Positions 35,511-44,437 of a stretch of 64,000 nt of DNA are shown here, piece by piece. Below the pieces are notes generated by a model that was not told the origin of the DNA, searched no databases, and saw only the letters and a list, made by a program, of their open reading frames with translations. How positions within the stretch are numbered: the first letter of the stretch is position 1; each line of letters opens with the position of its first letter. Both the position numbers and the translations under genes were made by a program. Source of the stretch: an uncultured Desulfobacteraceae bacterium. GTDB lineage: Bacteria > Desulfobacterota > Desulfobacteria > Desulfobacterales > UBA5852. The stretch spans positions 124,001 through 188,000 of the forward strand of contig CAJXSL010000001.1 of the NCBI GenBank assembly GCA_913060875.1, in the 5' to 3' direction.

Positions 35511-36680
35511 ATGACCGAAAGCTCGAAAACCAACATGCGGGTCATTTTTGCTTTGACCCTGGTCCACTTTACGGGCGATTTCTACAGTGCTTTCACCACA
35601 CCGCTGTTTCCGCTGTTTGTGGAGAAGCTGGGGCTATCCTTGACCCAGGTGGGGCTGATTGCCGGGATTAACCGCTTTCTGGCGTTTATTGTCCAGCCGT
35701 CGGTCGGTTATCTGGCCGACCGCTACCCGACCCGGGCCTTTACCATGGTCGGGCTTCTTCTCCCGGTTGTTTTCATCCCCTTGTCCGGCATCGCACAGGG
35801 ATTCTGGACCCTCCTGGCCGTCATTGCCATCGGGTCCATTGGTTCGTCCATGTTCCACCCGGCCGTGACCGGCATGGTGCCGCTTTATGCCGGCAACAAG
35901 GCCGGATTGTCCATGTCTATTTTCAATACCGGCGGAACCCTGGCCTTCGGGGTGGGCCCGTTGTTCATTACCTGGTATGCGGCGCAGTTCGGGTTGGCAG
36001 CTTTACCCGCCACGATGGTGCTCGGGTTGCTGGTGGCCGTATATCTCTACCTCACGCTGCCATCGCCGCCCAATGAAGGCCTGGGAAGGAACGGCTTTCT
36101 GGATGCCATCAGAGAAAGTCTCGGGGACGCCTGGCGGCCCATTGCTCTGATATGGCTGGTCATGGTGCTGCGGGCGGTGGTGGGGCAGTCCTTCATGACC
36201 TTCATGCCGGTGCTGTTTGTGCAGGAGGGATTTTCCCTGATATCGGCAGGCACGCTTTTTTCGCTTTTTACAGTCGCGGGTACGGTCAGCGGCCTGACGG
36301 CCGGTGCTATTTCGGACCGTATCGGTTTCAAGCCGGTTTTCTACCTGACCCACGGGTTAATGACGCCGGTACTGCTTCTCTTTCTGCAACTTTCCGGTGG
36401 ATGGGTTTATGCCGGGGCGGCTCTGGCCGGCGGGATTGTTCTGGCGACGTTGCCCCTCGGGGTGGTCATGGCCCAGTCCCTGGCACCCCGTGGTCGGTCC
36501 ATGGTGGGTAGTCTGATGATGGGGTTTGCCTTTGGCCTGGGCGGACTTGTGGCCCCTCTGGTGGGTAAACTGGCCGATATCTATTCGGTGCGCATCGTGT
36601 TGACTTGGATTTCTTTTATCCCCGTGATCACCTTGTTCCTGATTGCCCGCTTTCCGGCTGTCAAAAACGGCACTACTTGA
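35511..36680 (+). CDS. Major facilitator superfamily transporter
   Basis: A 389-residue membrane protein with about 12 helices. MFS loop motif GYLADRYPTRAFTM after helix 2, and GAISDRIGFKPVF at the equivalent second-half site. It resembles the fosmidomycin-resistance-like (Fsr) branch in FTGDFYSAFTTPLFPLF at helix 1, though this is not certain. ATG 35511 is used. A GGAGGAGG lies about 20 bases upstream, which is far, so a start at TTG 35466 or ATG 35535 cannot be excluded. Confidence 0.85.
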   Translation: MTESSKTNMRVIFALTLVHFTGDFYSAFTTPLFPLFVEKLGLSLTQVGLIAGINRFLAFIVQPSVGYLADRYPTRAFTMVGLLLPVVFIPLSGIAQGFWTLLAVIAIGSIGSSMFHPAVTGMVPLYAGNKAGLSMSIFNTGGTLAFGVGPLFITWYAAQFGLAALPATMVLGLLVAVYLYLTLPSPPNEGLGRNGFLDAIRESLGDAWRPIALIWLVMVLRAVVGQSFMTFMPVLFVQEGFSLISAGTLFSLFTVAGTVSGLTAGAISDRIGFKPVFYLTHGLMTPVLLLFLQLSGGWVYAGAALAGGIVLATLPLGVVMAQSLAPRGRSMVGSLMMGFAFGLGGLVAPLVGKLADIYSVRIVLTWISFIPVITLFLIARFPAVKNGTT

Positions 36681-36823
36681 AACCAAAGAAATTAGGTGTA
36701 TAAGTGAAAGAAGCCTCCTGCGGATGGCGCGCGATACACTTCCGTCGGTGGTAGCAGCTTCTGATCAACCCTTTCGGAGTTGTCTTTTCCAATACCAATA
36801 TCTGTTTTGACAGGAGAATCCCT

Positions 36824-37636
36824 GTGGTGCCCTATCGATTCGGTCAAATAGCTTGGCGCCTGATGATCGTGCTTGGCATGCTGTTGCCGCTTGGGTGTCC
36901 AAAGAGCAAACCGCCCGCACAGGTGTTGACCGGTCCTGACCCGGATGTTGTCGAGGCTCTGGAGGCCGATAACCGGCGGTTACAGCAAACGGTGGCTGAG
37001 CGAGACGGCATGCTCAAGGAAAAGGATGCCTTGATCGGTCGCTTGCAGCTTCAGATCCTGGAGCGTGATGCGCGCTATCAAGCCCTTACCGATCAGATGA
37101 CGACCCAGCAGGACATGCTGGACGAAGCGGTCGTGGAAGTTGTGCGCGCCAAAGCCAAACTCCGCAGCATCGAAAGCAGGGCCGAGGCGGCTTCCACCAT
37201 TGCGGAGGCGGAAATTTCCCTAAAAGGGCTCAAAGAGAGCATTGCTGCGGCCGAAGGCGAACCTGGAGAAGATTACCGGAAAGCCGAAGCCATGCTACGC
37301 ATGAGCACGAACGAATTCAAAAAAGAAAATTACGGCGGTGCACTCTATCTGGCCGGACAGGCCAAGAGTCATATCCGGACCATCCAGGGCAATCTTTCCC
37401 GCCATGGCGACTATGCCCTGACGCCTGGTGAAGTATTGTTCGCTCAGCCATTGCCCCTTAAGGCATTAAAACGGAGCAACCTGCGCCAGGGACCCGGGAC
37501 CCATTTCAAAATTATACGCATTCTCGCGTCAGGAGCCATGATTGTCGGGTATTCCTACAAGGAAGACTGGGTCCGAATTCAAACCGAAGACGGTGAACAG
37601 GGGTGGATATTCCAAGCCCTGGTGGGCGGGCGGTAG
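36824..37636 (+). CDS. Lipoprotein with coiled coil and C-terminal SH3b domain
   Basis: A 270-residue lipoprotein. The signal ends in a lipobox LPLGC (about residues 21-25), followed by a long coiled coil (about 42-145, rich in ERD/EKD/EAA heptads) and a C-terminal bacterial SH3 domain (SNLRQGPGTHFKIIRILASG...EDWVRIQTEDGEQGWI). SH3b domains often bind peptidoglycan. GTG start with CAGGAGAAT ribosome site. It converges with the diguanylate cyclase with only 12 bp between stops. Its exact role is unknown. Confidence 0.8.
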   Translation: MVPYRFGQIAWRLMIVLGMLLPLGCPKSKPPAQVLTGPDPDVVEALEADNRRLQQTVAERDGMLKEKDALIGRLQLQILERDARYQALTDQMTTQQDMLDEAVVEVVRAKAKLRSIESRAEAASTIAEAEISLKGLKESIAAAEGEPGEDYRKAEAMLRMSTNEFKKENYGGALYLAGQAKSHIRTIQGNLSRHGDYALTPGEVLFAQPLPLKALKRSNLRQGPGTHFKIIRILASGAMIVGYSYKEDWVRIQTEDGEQGWIFQALVGGR

Positions 37637-37648
37637 TATCGTTTATAG

Positions 37649-39421
37649 TCAATGGGAGGTTTTGCGCTTTTCCATTGAGACCACGCGAACCGGGCCCTTT
37701 GGGGGGTGCGGATCGACGTGTCCGGTGGCCGTAACGACCCGGTTGCGGCCGGTTGTCTTGGCGGCATACAATGCCTGATCAGCCTGCTGGAACAACGCTT
37801 CCGGCGTTTCACCGTGTTCCGCAAACATGGCCATGCCGAGGCTGACGGTGATCCGATCGCCCTTGGGATTAATGCGTTCCCGGGCCACGCGTTGGCGGAT
37901 GCGCTCGGCGACTTCCTGCCCACCGGCTTTTCCGACCTCGGGCAGCATGATAATAAACTCTTCGCCACCATAACGGGCTACGTAATCACAGCTGCGGACC
38001 GTTTCACGGAAAATTTCCCCCAACCGGAAGAGAACTTCGTCACCCTTTTGGTGGCCATACGTATCGTTAACAAGTTTGAAATGGTCGATATCGACCACCA
38101 AAAGCGCAAAGGTGTGGTCATTGCGTTTGGAACGGGTAACTTCAGCGGTCAGGGTTTCCATGAGGTGTTTGCGGTTGTAAAGGCCGGTCAATTCGTCGGT
38201 GATGGACAGCTGATGCAATTCGCGGTTTTTCGCCTGCAGTTCGGCATTGACACTGTCCAACTCATCCCGGCTGCGCCGCAGACGCGCCACCATGTGATTG
38301 AAGACCCGGGTGAGATAGCCGACTTCGGATTGTGTGTTGACCGGCAGGTCAACGTCCAGATTCCCGGCCGCAACTTGATCGGCTCCCCGTGTCAGGCGGC
38401 GCAAGGGGCGCACGATGGTCAACCCCAGCAGATAAGCGCACAGGCCGATGCCTACCAGCAGGCCGCCTACCAGTAGCAGGGTCATGTGCCGGAGTTTAGT
38501 GATTTGCGCAAACGCCTTGACTTTGTCCATTTCGGCGACGACCCCCCATTCCAGTGACGGGATGATTTTGAGGGTTCCAATCACTGTGGTGCCGTTGTAA
38601 CTGGCATAGGTGACAGGGCGCTCCTTATGATCGTAGAGTTTGGTCACCTTGGCATGGTCAAGGTAGATATCTCGGGCGGCGGACGTGAAAAGGTGAGAGC
38701 TTGCCAGAATTTTACCCTGGCCGTTGACCAGGTAGGTTTCACGGGTTTCCGTCTGGGTGTAGTCGGTCAACACCCGGTCAATAGCGTTGAGGGAAAGTTT
38801 GGCGCACAGGACACCGGTAATCTTACCATCCAGGGTGCGGATGGTGTCGGCAATGAGGACAACCCGGGTTTTGAGACCTTTGTCAAAGAAAACCTCACTG
38901 ATTACGGCCTTGCCGCGGTCAATTCGCTCCCGCCAGCCGGCCGGCAGGGTGGGGGGCTCCCGTGTCGCTGCGCTGGTGGCCACGGTACGGCCGTCGAGAT
39001 CGATGATCATCAGTTCGCCATAATCTGAAAATTTGGCCCGCACCGATTGGAGATATTCCTGAATAAGACTCATGGCCACCAGGTTTTCGATGGTGGTGCC
39101 TTCCGAACGAAGGATTTTGACCAGATTCTCCGAAACAATATAGGAACTGGCAAAGACCCGGACGTCGTAGAGTTTTTCCTTGACGAGAAGCTCGATTTCA
39201 CGGGCTACCTGGGATGCCGAATCGCGGAGTTCCTGGGAAATCTTTTCGTTTAGAAAACGGGTGTTTTGAATATAGGACAAACTGCCCAGCGTGATGGCCG
39301 GGATGATGGTGGCGGCCAGGGCAAACACCATGATGCGTATTTTGAGGCTGGCCAGCCATGGTGGTTTACGATAAGTGGGGTGTGCTTCGAGGCCGGAGGT
39401 TGTGGGATGATCGGATAGCAT
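37649..39421 (-). CDS. Membrane diguanylate cyclase (Cache-HAMP-GGDEF)
   Basis: A 590-residue protein that makes cyclic di-GMP. TM1 near residues 28-48, a double-Cache-like periplasmic sensor, TM2 near 335-355 (MTLLLVGGLLVGIGLCAYLL), HAMP (RPLRRLTRGADQVAAGNLD), coiled coil, and GGDEF. The active site is GGEEF and an RxxD inhibitory I-site (RSCD) lies exactly five residues before it, so product feedback is expected. ATG 39421 follows GGGAGAG; an earlier ATG at 39508 has no ribosome site. Confidence 0.93.
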   Translation of the reverse strand: MLSDHPTTSGLEAHPTYRKPPWLASLKIRIMVFALAATIIPAITLGSLSYIQNTRFLNEKISQELRDSASQVAREIELLVKEKLYDVRVFASSYIVSENLVKILRSEGTTIENLVAMSLIQEYLQSVRAKFSDYGELMIIDLDGRTVATSAATREPPTLPAGWRERIDRGKAVISEVFFDKGLKTRVVLIADTIRTLDGKITGVLCAKLSLNAIDRVLTDYTQTETRETYLVNGQGKILASSHLFTSAARDIYLDHAKVTKLYDHKERPVTYASYNGTTVIGTLKIIPSLEWGVVAEMDKVKAFAQITKLRHMTLLLVGGLLVGIGLCAYLLGLTIVRPLRRLTRGADQVAAGNLDVDLPVNTQSEVGYLTRVFNHMVARLRRSRDELDSVNAELQAKNRELHQLSITDELTGLYNRKHLMETLTAEVTRSKRNDHTFALLVVDIDHFKLVNDTYGHQKGDEVLFRLGEIFRETVRSCDYVARYGGEEFIIMLPEVGKAGGQEVAERIRQRVARERINPKGDRITVSLGMAMFAEHGETPEALFQQADQALYAAKTTGRNRVVTATGHVDPHPPKGPVRVVSMEKRKTSH

Positions 39422-39695
39422 GCCTGCATCTCTCCCGTTTTGATGCGGCGGTAGATTCGTTTCGTGTCGGCCGGCATCGGCCTCTGAAGAGCGCGCCGGA
39501 CAGGTCATTCATACAAAAATTATAGCAAATATCTGAAACAATTGTCAATCTGTTGCCAAAGGATCCACTGTCGGCCGGCCGCTATCGGTTGACAATTGCC
39601 CCGGTGCGTGGTTTGACCGGGGACATTTCCGGTTGGCAGGCGCTGCCTTGGCCTGCGGCGATAAAGATTGATTTTCAAGAAAGAGGGTTTACGGC

Positions 39696-40766
39696 ATGGA
39701 ATTGCTGATCCTGTTTTTTCTACTGTCGATAGGGTTCTCCTTCCTGTGTTCCATATGGGAGGCGGTTCTGTTGAGCATTCCGCCTTCCTTCGTGGCTGCC
39801 CGGGTCAAGGAAGGGCGCCCGTTAGGAAAGCAGCTGGAGCGGTTCAAAGAAGACATCGACCGGCCGCTGGCGGCGATTTTAACCCTCAACACGATCGCTC
39901 ACACGGTTGGCGCCATCGGTGTGGGTGCCCAGGCGGCCCGCTTGTTCAGCGACAGCCGGTTGTGGGGGCTGAATGTGGCGGCAGTGGTGGTGCCGACGCT
40001 CATGACCCTGGCAATCCTTATTCTTTCGGAAATTATTCCCAAAACCCTGGGCGCCAACTATTGGCGCCTGCTGGTGGGGTTTACAGTGCGTGCGGTGAAT
40101 TTGATCATTGTTTTGCTTTATCCGCTGGTGGTGCTCAGCCAGGGGATTACCCGGATGCTGAAAAGCGACAAGGAACGGAGTGTGCTGAGCCGTTCGGAAT
40201 TTTCGGCCATGGCCGAGACCATTGCGGAACAGGGGGTCCTGCAGAAGCATGAATTCGGCTTTATCAAGAACCTGCTGCGTTTCGAATCTGTTCGCGCCCA
40301 GGACGTGATGACACCCCGCACCGTGATGGTCGCAGCCGAAGAGAACCAGAGCATTGCCGATTTCAATGCTCACAATCCCTCCCTGCGCGTTTCCCGGATA
40401 CCGGTTTTCGATAGGACGATCGACCACATCACCGGTTTTGTCATCCGGTCGGAATTTCTGGCTCGTTTGGTTTCAGGGGAAGGGGACATGTTGTTGCGGG
40501 ATCTCAAGCGCCCGATCGTCGTGGTGGACGAAAACGACCTGTTGCCGGACATCTTCAATACCCTGCTTGAGAAGAGGGCCCACATTGCCCTGGTGGTCAG
40601 CGAATATGGCGGTACCTCCGGTGTCCTGTCCATGGAAGACGTGGTGGAAACCCTGCTGGGGCTGGAAATCGTCGACGAGTTCGACCGCACGGCCGACATG
40701 CAGCGCCTGGCCCGGGAGAACTGGGAGGCACGGGCCACGGCCCTCGGGCTGATTGAGACCAAATAG
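39696..40766 (+). CDS. CNNM/CBS-pair transporter-like protein
   Basis: A 356-residue membrane protein: a CNNM (DUF21) domain with four helices (about 1-180), then a CBS pair (MTPRTVMVAAEENQSIADF and LKRPIVVVDENDLLPDIF, EYGGTSGVLSMEDVVETLLG). It is of the hemolysin-like/magnesium-cobalt efflux type but lacks the C-terminal CorC/HlyC domain. The GAGGG ribosome site precedes the ATG. Its exact ion is unknown. Confidence 0.9.
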   Translation: MELLILFFLLSIGFSFLCSIWEAVLLSIPPSFVAARVKEGRPLGKQLERFKEDIDRPLAAILTLNTIAHTVGAIGVGAQAARLFSDSRLWGLNVAAVVVPTLMTLAILILSEIIPKTLGANYWRLLVGFTVRAVNLIIVLLYPLVVLSQGITRMLKSDKERSVLSRSEFSAMAETIAEQGVLQKHEFGFIKNLLRFESVRAQDVMTPRTVMVAAEENQSIADFNAHNPSLRVSRIPVFDRTIDHITGFVIRSEFLARLVSGEGDMLLRDLKRPIVVVDENDLLPDIFNTLLEKRAHIALVVSEYGGTSGVLSMEDVVETLLGLEIVDEFDRTADMQRLARENWEARATALGLIETK

Positions 40767-40920
40767 GCTGGCTGACGCCAATTGAGCCTTATTGACGCGC
40801 ACGGGATTCGAGCATGCTCGGGTTGTCGTCCTGCCGGGGATCGGGTCGTAAACCGGATGGCCATTGTCGGTCGGCCCTATTTATCCACCAGCCGGAATGA
40901 AGGAAAGCACATTTGTAATT

Positions 40921-41265
40921 ATGGACGATAAGCAAAAAAATATTTTGGCCCGTCACATCCGTGAGACCATTGCGGCACTCAAAGAAGACATCGAAGCCTA
41001 TCGGGAACTCACCAAGCCCATTGCCCCGGATGCTGCCATCGGGCGGTTGACCCGTATGGAGGCCATTGGCAGCAAGAGCATCAACGAGGCGGCCCTGCGC
41101 AAAGCCGAGGGCAAACGCACCCGGCTGGAAAGGGCCCTGCGCGACCTGGACGATCCGGATTTCGGGCTGTGCCGGGAGTGCGAAGAACCGATTCCCTTCG
41201 CCCGTCTGATGGCCATGCCGGAAAGCGATCTTTGCGTCAGGTGTGCCGAAGAGCAGGCGCATTGA
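40921..41265 (+). CDS. DksA/TraR-family zinc-finger protein
   Basis: A 114-residue protein: N-terminal coiled coil (about 1-75) and C-terminal zinc finger CRECEEPIPFARLMAMPES...CVRCAEE with the C-x2-C-x17-C-x2-C spacing of the DksA/TraR family. Members bind the secondary channel of RNA polymerase; the family-typical acidic coiled-coil tip (DDPD) is present just before the finger. Start may be ATG 40921 or 40897; neither has a strong ribosome site. Confidence 0.85.
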   Translation: MDDKQKNILARHIRETIAALKEDIEAYRELTKPIAPDAAIGRLTRMEAIGSKSINEAALRKAEGKRTRLERALRDLDDPDFGLCRECEEPIPFARLMAMPESDLCVRCAEEQAH

Positions 41266-41737
41266 CACCCGGCCCTGGACCGCTTGGCCGTATAAATGCG
41301 GCTTATCCCCCCATGAGCACTTCTAACGACGATCGGCTGCTGTTTGCTTGAATTCGTCCTCTCCGATGACCATTCATTACATGATCGGATGCGTCTGATC
41401 GATCGGGCGGCAGGCTAACCCTGATATTTCACGCGCTTGAGATGTTCATGGGCAAGACATCAGGGGCGCCGCTGTACTTCTTGATACCGCAAGTCCCTGA
41501 TAACGCAGCCAATGGGCATCTCAGGCGCGCCTGTAAGGTGAAATTTTTGCTGCCTTTTTGGAAATCGGCGCGGGTTACAAACTTGTCACCCAAAAGTCAC
41601 ACCTCGGATAGCACTTAGATGGTCGATATATGGACCTATATTTTATTGTGTAGAAAAATTTCATGCAATATTCGGGCTGATGCCTCCCGCTTGGCGGCGT
41701 TAAACGCCCGCCTCAACGCGCACAAGGAGACCTCACC
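41266..41737 (+). other. Intergenic stretch occupied by long family A repeat
   Basis: About 470 bp. More than half is the long family A element (41417-41678). The remainder has no recognised feature apart from the AAGGAGACC ribosome site of the rhodanese gene. Confidence 0.6.
41417..41678 (+). repeat. Repeat family A, long copy (about 262 bp)
   Basis: The left end AACCCTGATATTTCACGCGC and right end TTTCATGCAATATTCGGGCT correspond to the two halves of the short palindromic copies. The inner part from about 41543 (GTGAAATTTTTGCTGCC, then GGAAATCGGCGCGGGTTACA) matches the copy at 47355-47517. An extra segment of about 100 bp near the left end is bounded by GCGCTTGAGAT / ATCTCAGGCGC inverted sequences. 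No transposase is encoded. Confidence 0.7.
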
Positions 41738-42055
41738 ATGACGGATTCTATTTCTATCGAAGAACTTACAACGCTGTTGGCTGAAAATCGCAGGACCGTG
41801 CTTCTGGATGTCCGACGCAAAATCGATTTTGAGCAGTCGCCGCAGATGATCGGCGGCGCCGACTGGCACGACCCGGAAGAGATTGAAGCATGGATCGACG
41901 CTGTGCCAAAGGACCAGGACGTGGTTGTCTATTGCGTCAAAGGCGGCATGGTCAGCCAGTCCGTGACGGAGAAACTTGCGGCGCGTTCCTGCCGGGCGAA
42001 ATTCCTGGAAGGCGGTATTCTGGCATGGCAGGCAAGCGGGAAGGATGTAACGTGA
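41738..42055 (+). CDS. Rhodanese-like domain protein
   Basis: A 105-residue single rhodanese domain: LLDVRRKIDFEQSPQMIGG with the catalytic Cys in VVVYCVKGGMVSQ and the C-terminal EGGILAWQASGKDV. Such small rhodaneses carry or transfer persulfide sulfur. It starts after AAGGAGACC and ends 70 bp before the promoter of the TetR gene. Confidence 0.9.
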   Translation: MTDSISIEELTTLLAENRRTVLLDVRRKIDFEQSPQMIGGADWHDPEEIEAWIDAVPKDQDVVVYCVKGGMVSQSVTEKLAARSCRAKFLEGGILAWQASGKDVT

Positions 42056-42124
42056 AGCGCACCGGCCATGTGGCGACAATACATGGGCTTTCCCTTCAAG
42101 GATTCTCTATGTGGTGGGCATGAC

Positions 42125-42151
42125 TTGACAGGAAGGCTTATAAATTATAAT
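42125..42151 (+). promoter_or_regulatory. Strong predicted promoter of the TetR gene
   Basis: TTGACA (42125-42130) and TATAAT (42146-42151) are exact consensus hexamers, 15 bp apart. The short spacing is the only flaw. Confidence 0.6.
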
Positions 42152-42154
42152 TGG

Positions 42155-42166
42155 TTGGTTGACCAA
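42155..42166. promoter_or_regulatory. Likely TetR operator
   Basis: TTGGTTGACCAA is a 12-bp palindrome (5-2-5) overlapping the predicted transcription start, 20 bp before the TetR start codon. A repressor bound here would block the promoter, the usual autoregulation of TetR proteins. Confidence 0.5.
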
Positions 42167-42185
42167 ACAAAAAAAAGGATTGTCC

Positions 42186-42764
42186 ATGGGGCGTAAAAGC
42201 AATGCCGACCAGCGCCGTCGCGAAATCGTCCAGGCGCTCTACGATTGTCTGGCCGAACAGGGCCACGAAAAAGTCACCATCAAAACCATCGCGGCCCGGG
42301 CCGGGCTGCCGCCCGGCGTGATTCACTATTATTTCAAGAGCAAGGATGCCATTATCGCCGACCTGGCCCGGATACTGGTGGAACGCTACAGCCAGGGGAT
42401 CGCGAAACGCCTGGCTGCGGCGCGTACCGATCAGGCGGAAATAGCCATCGCCCTGGACTATATCGTCGACGAGCTGATTTTCGACGATCCCCTGAACCGC
42501 GTTTTTTTCAACCTGATCCAGATGGCTTACGAGAGAAAAACACTTCACAGCGTAATGACCGCGACATTTCGCACCTACCGGCAGCGGATGGCGGATGTAC
42601 TGGCCGCGGCCGGTAGGGGGACGGCGAGCCGGCCCCTTGGTGCCAGCCTGGTGGCCATGGCCGAAGGGTTTTCCCTTCAACGCATGGTCGAGCCGGAAGC
42701 GTTTACCAAGGCGGAGGTCAAAGACGCCCTCAAACGGGTCATAGGCCCTGTTTCCGCATCGTGA
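42186..42764 (+). CDS. TetR-family transcriptional regulator
   Basis: A 192-residue regulator. The N-terminal HTH is RRREIVQALYDCLAEQG...VTIKTIAARAGLPPGVIHYYFKSKDAII, typical of the family; the C-terminal ligand domain is variable. ATG 42186 follows AAAAGGATT. It is followed 111 bp later by an FAD oxidase and then an amidohydrolase on the same strand, its likely targets along with itself. Confidence 0.92.
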   Translation: MGRKSNADQRRREIVQALYDCLAEQGHEKVTIKTIAARAGLPPGVIHYYFKSKDAIIADLARILVERYSQGIAKRLAAARTDQAEIAIALDYIVDELIFDDPLNRVFFNLIQMAYERKTLHSVMTATFRTYRQRMADVLAAAGRGTASRPLGASLVAMAEGFSLQRMVEPEAFTKAEVKDALKRVIGPVSAS

Positions 42765-42875
42765 AATGGTCCGCGGTCATTGAGTCGCCACCGGGTCCGG
42801 GTCCGATGTGGTTTGGGCTGACGACGGTCGTGCCGCTGATAATGCCAACCATCCAAAATGGGGAGGGTCTTGTCG

Positions 42876-44216
42876 ATGCAAAGTGAAACCTTCAGGAAAA
42901 AAAGCTTTTGGTTGACCACCCGGAACTATTCGCCGGGAAACCCCTTATCCGGAGACATGGCGGTCGATGTGGCCATTGTCGGCGGCGGCTTCACCGGATT
43001 GTCGACGGCCTATCACCTTAAAAAGGCAGATCCCAACCTGCGGGTGGCCATTCTGGAAAGCGAGGTGATCGGCTTTGGCGCCAGCGGGCGCAACGGGGGG
43101 TTCAACATGACGCTTTTCGGATTGACCCTGGGCATCACGGCCCTGCGCTTCGGACGCCAGAAGGCCCGGGAGGCCCATCTCTATATGGAGAAGGCCGTGG
43201 ACCTGCTTCGGGACCTGGTGGCGGAACTGGGGTTGGATTGTGACTACGAGCATCCAGGCTTTTTGCGGGTGGCCACTTCGGAAAAATACAAGGCCCGGAT
43301 CCAGGAGGAAATCGAGCTGGCCCACAAACTCGGCCTTGACGGTATCGAGTGGCTTAACAAAGACCGGCTGGAAGAGGAGGTCCGCAGCCCCATGTACCTC
43401 GGTGCCTGGTGGGAGCCCCGCTGCGGCATCCTGAACCCGGCCAAACTGGCCTGGAGTTGGAAGGACATCCTGATTCCCATGGGCGTCGATGTCTATGAAA
43501 ACAGCCCGGTGGCTGAAATCTCACGGCAATCCGGAAAAGTCGTGCTGGCGACACCCGGCGGCCGGGTGCGGGCCGACAAAGTGGTCATGGCCACCAATGC
43601 CTGGTCCCATTTCTTCCCCCAGCTGCGTCGCAAGCAGATCCCGGTCTGGACGCACATTGTACTGACCGAGCCGCTTACCGCCAAGCAGTTCGACGCCATC
43701 GGCTGGCAGAACCGCCAGGGCATCGAGGATGCCCGCAACCTGGTCCATTATTACCGCCTGACGGCCGACAACCGGCTGCTCATGGGGGGGCGGGACGTGT
43801 CCCTTTCCTCCGGGTACGACATGGATCGGGATTTGAACCCGCCCACCTTCGAAGGGCTGAGAACCGATGTGCGGCAGCTTTTTCCGGCAGTTAACGATAT
43901 CCGTTTCACCCACGAATGGGGCGGGCCGGTATCCGTACCGGTGGATATGGCGCCGGCCCTGGGAACCCTGGGAGACAAGAATGTGGTCTACAGCCTGGGC
44001 TGCGTGGGTCACGGGGTCAGCCTCACCCACCTCAACGGTCAAACCCTTTGTGACATGGTGCTCGAACGCCGGACCGAGTTGACGGATGTCTTCTTTGTCA
44101 ACCGACGGACCATCCCCTGGCCGCCGGGGGTGCTGCGCAACATGGCCATCAAGGTCATCAAGGGATACATGGACTGGGAGGACCGGCGTTTCGATGCGCC
44201 GGCCCCCACCCATTGA
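42876..44216 (+). CDS. FAD-dependent oxidoreductase (DAO family, PuuB-like)
   Basis: A 446-residue flavoprotein. Near the N-terminus is the dinucleotide motif [19 protein letters not shown] (about 32-50), followed by [12 protein letters not shown]; the C-terminal part has [17 protein letters not shown]. This matches the gamma-glutamylputrescine oxidase/glycine-oxidase branch. It would oxidise an amine or amino acid to an imine with flavin reduction. ATG 42876 follows GGGAGGG. Together with the glutamine-synthetase-like ligase at 25.7 kb it may point to a glutamylated-amine route, but the genes are 16 kb apart. Confidence 0.87.
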   Translation: MQSETFRKKSFWLTTRNYSPGNPLSGDMAVDVAIVGGGFTGLSTAYHLKKADPNLRVAILESEVIGFGASGRNGGFNMTLFGLTLGITALRFGRQKAREAHLYMEKAVDLLRDLVAELGLDCDYEHPGFLRVATSEKYKARIQEEIELAHKLGLDGIEWLNKDRLEEEVRSPMYLGAWWEPRCGILNPAKLAWSWKDILIPMGVDVYENSPVAEISRQSGKVVLATPGGRVRADKVVMATNAWSHFFPQLRRKQIPVWTHIVLTEPLTAKQFDAIGWQNRQGIEDARNLVHYYRLTADNRLLMGGRDVSLSSGYDMDRDLNPPTFEGLRTDVRQLFPAVNDIRFTHEWGGPVSVPVDMAPALGTLGDKNVVYSLGCVGHGVSLTHLNGQTLCDMVLERRTELTDVFFVNRRTIPWPPGVLRNMAIKVIKGYMDWEDRRFDAPAPTH

Positions 44217-44252
44217 TATGGTTTTCAGGGATATCGACAGGGAGGTAAGGTC

Positions 44253-44297
44253 ATGTCTGGTATAGGGAAAAAACCGGTCATCACCGCCAAGCATTAG
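44253..44297 (+). CDS. Very short open frame with strong ribosome site (gene remnant?)
   Basis: ATG 44253 follows a CAGGGAGGTAAGG ribosome site and gives 14 residues (MSGIGKKPVITAKH) before a stop. KKPVITAKH looks like the beginning of a normal protein rather than a leader. It may be the stub of a decayed gene between the oxidase and the amidohydrolase. Confidence 0.25.
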   Translation: MSGIGKKPVITAKH

Positions 44298-44437
44298 GGA
44301 AAAGCCATCGCGCATTTTCGCTGCCCACAGATGATTCTTTTTCCTGGAATGAACGCGTGTCTGGCCTGACAGTGAGATGGCCGGTGGAAATTGGCCTTCG
44401 CGAATTCCTCGCAGCCATTGCTTGAAAGGAAGGTGTC

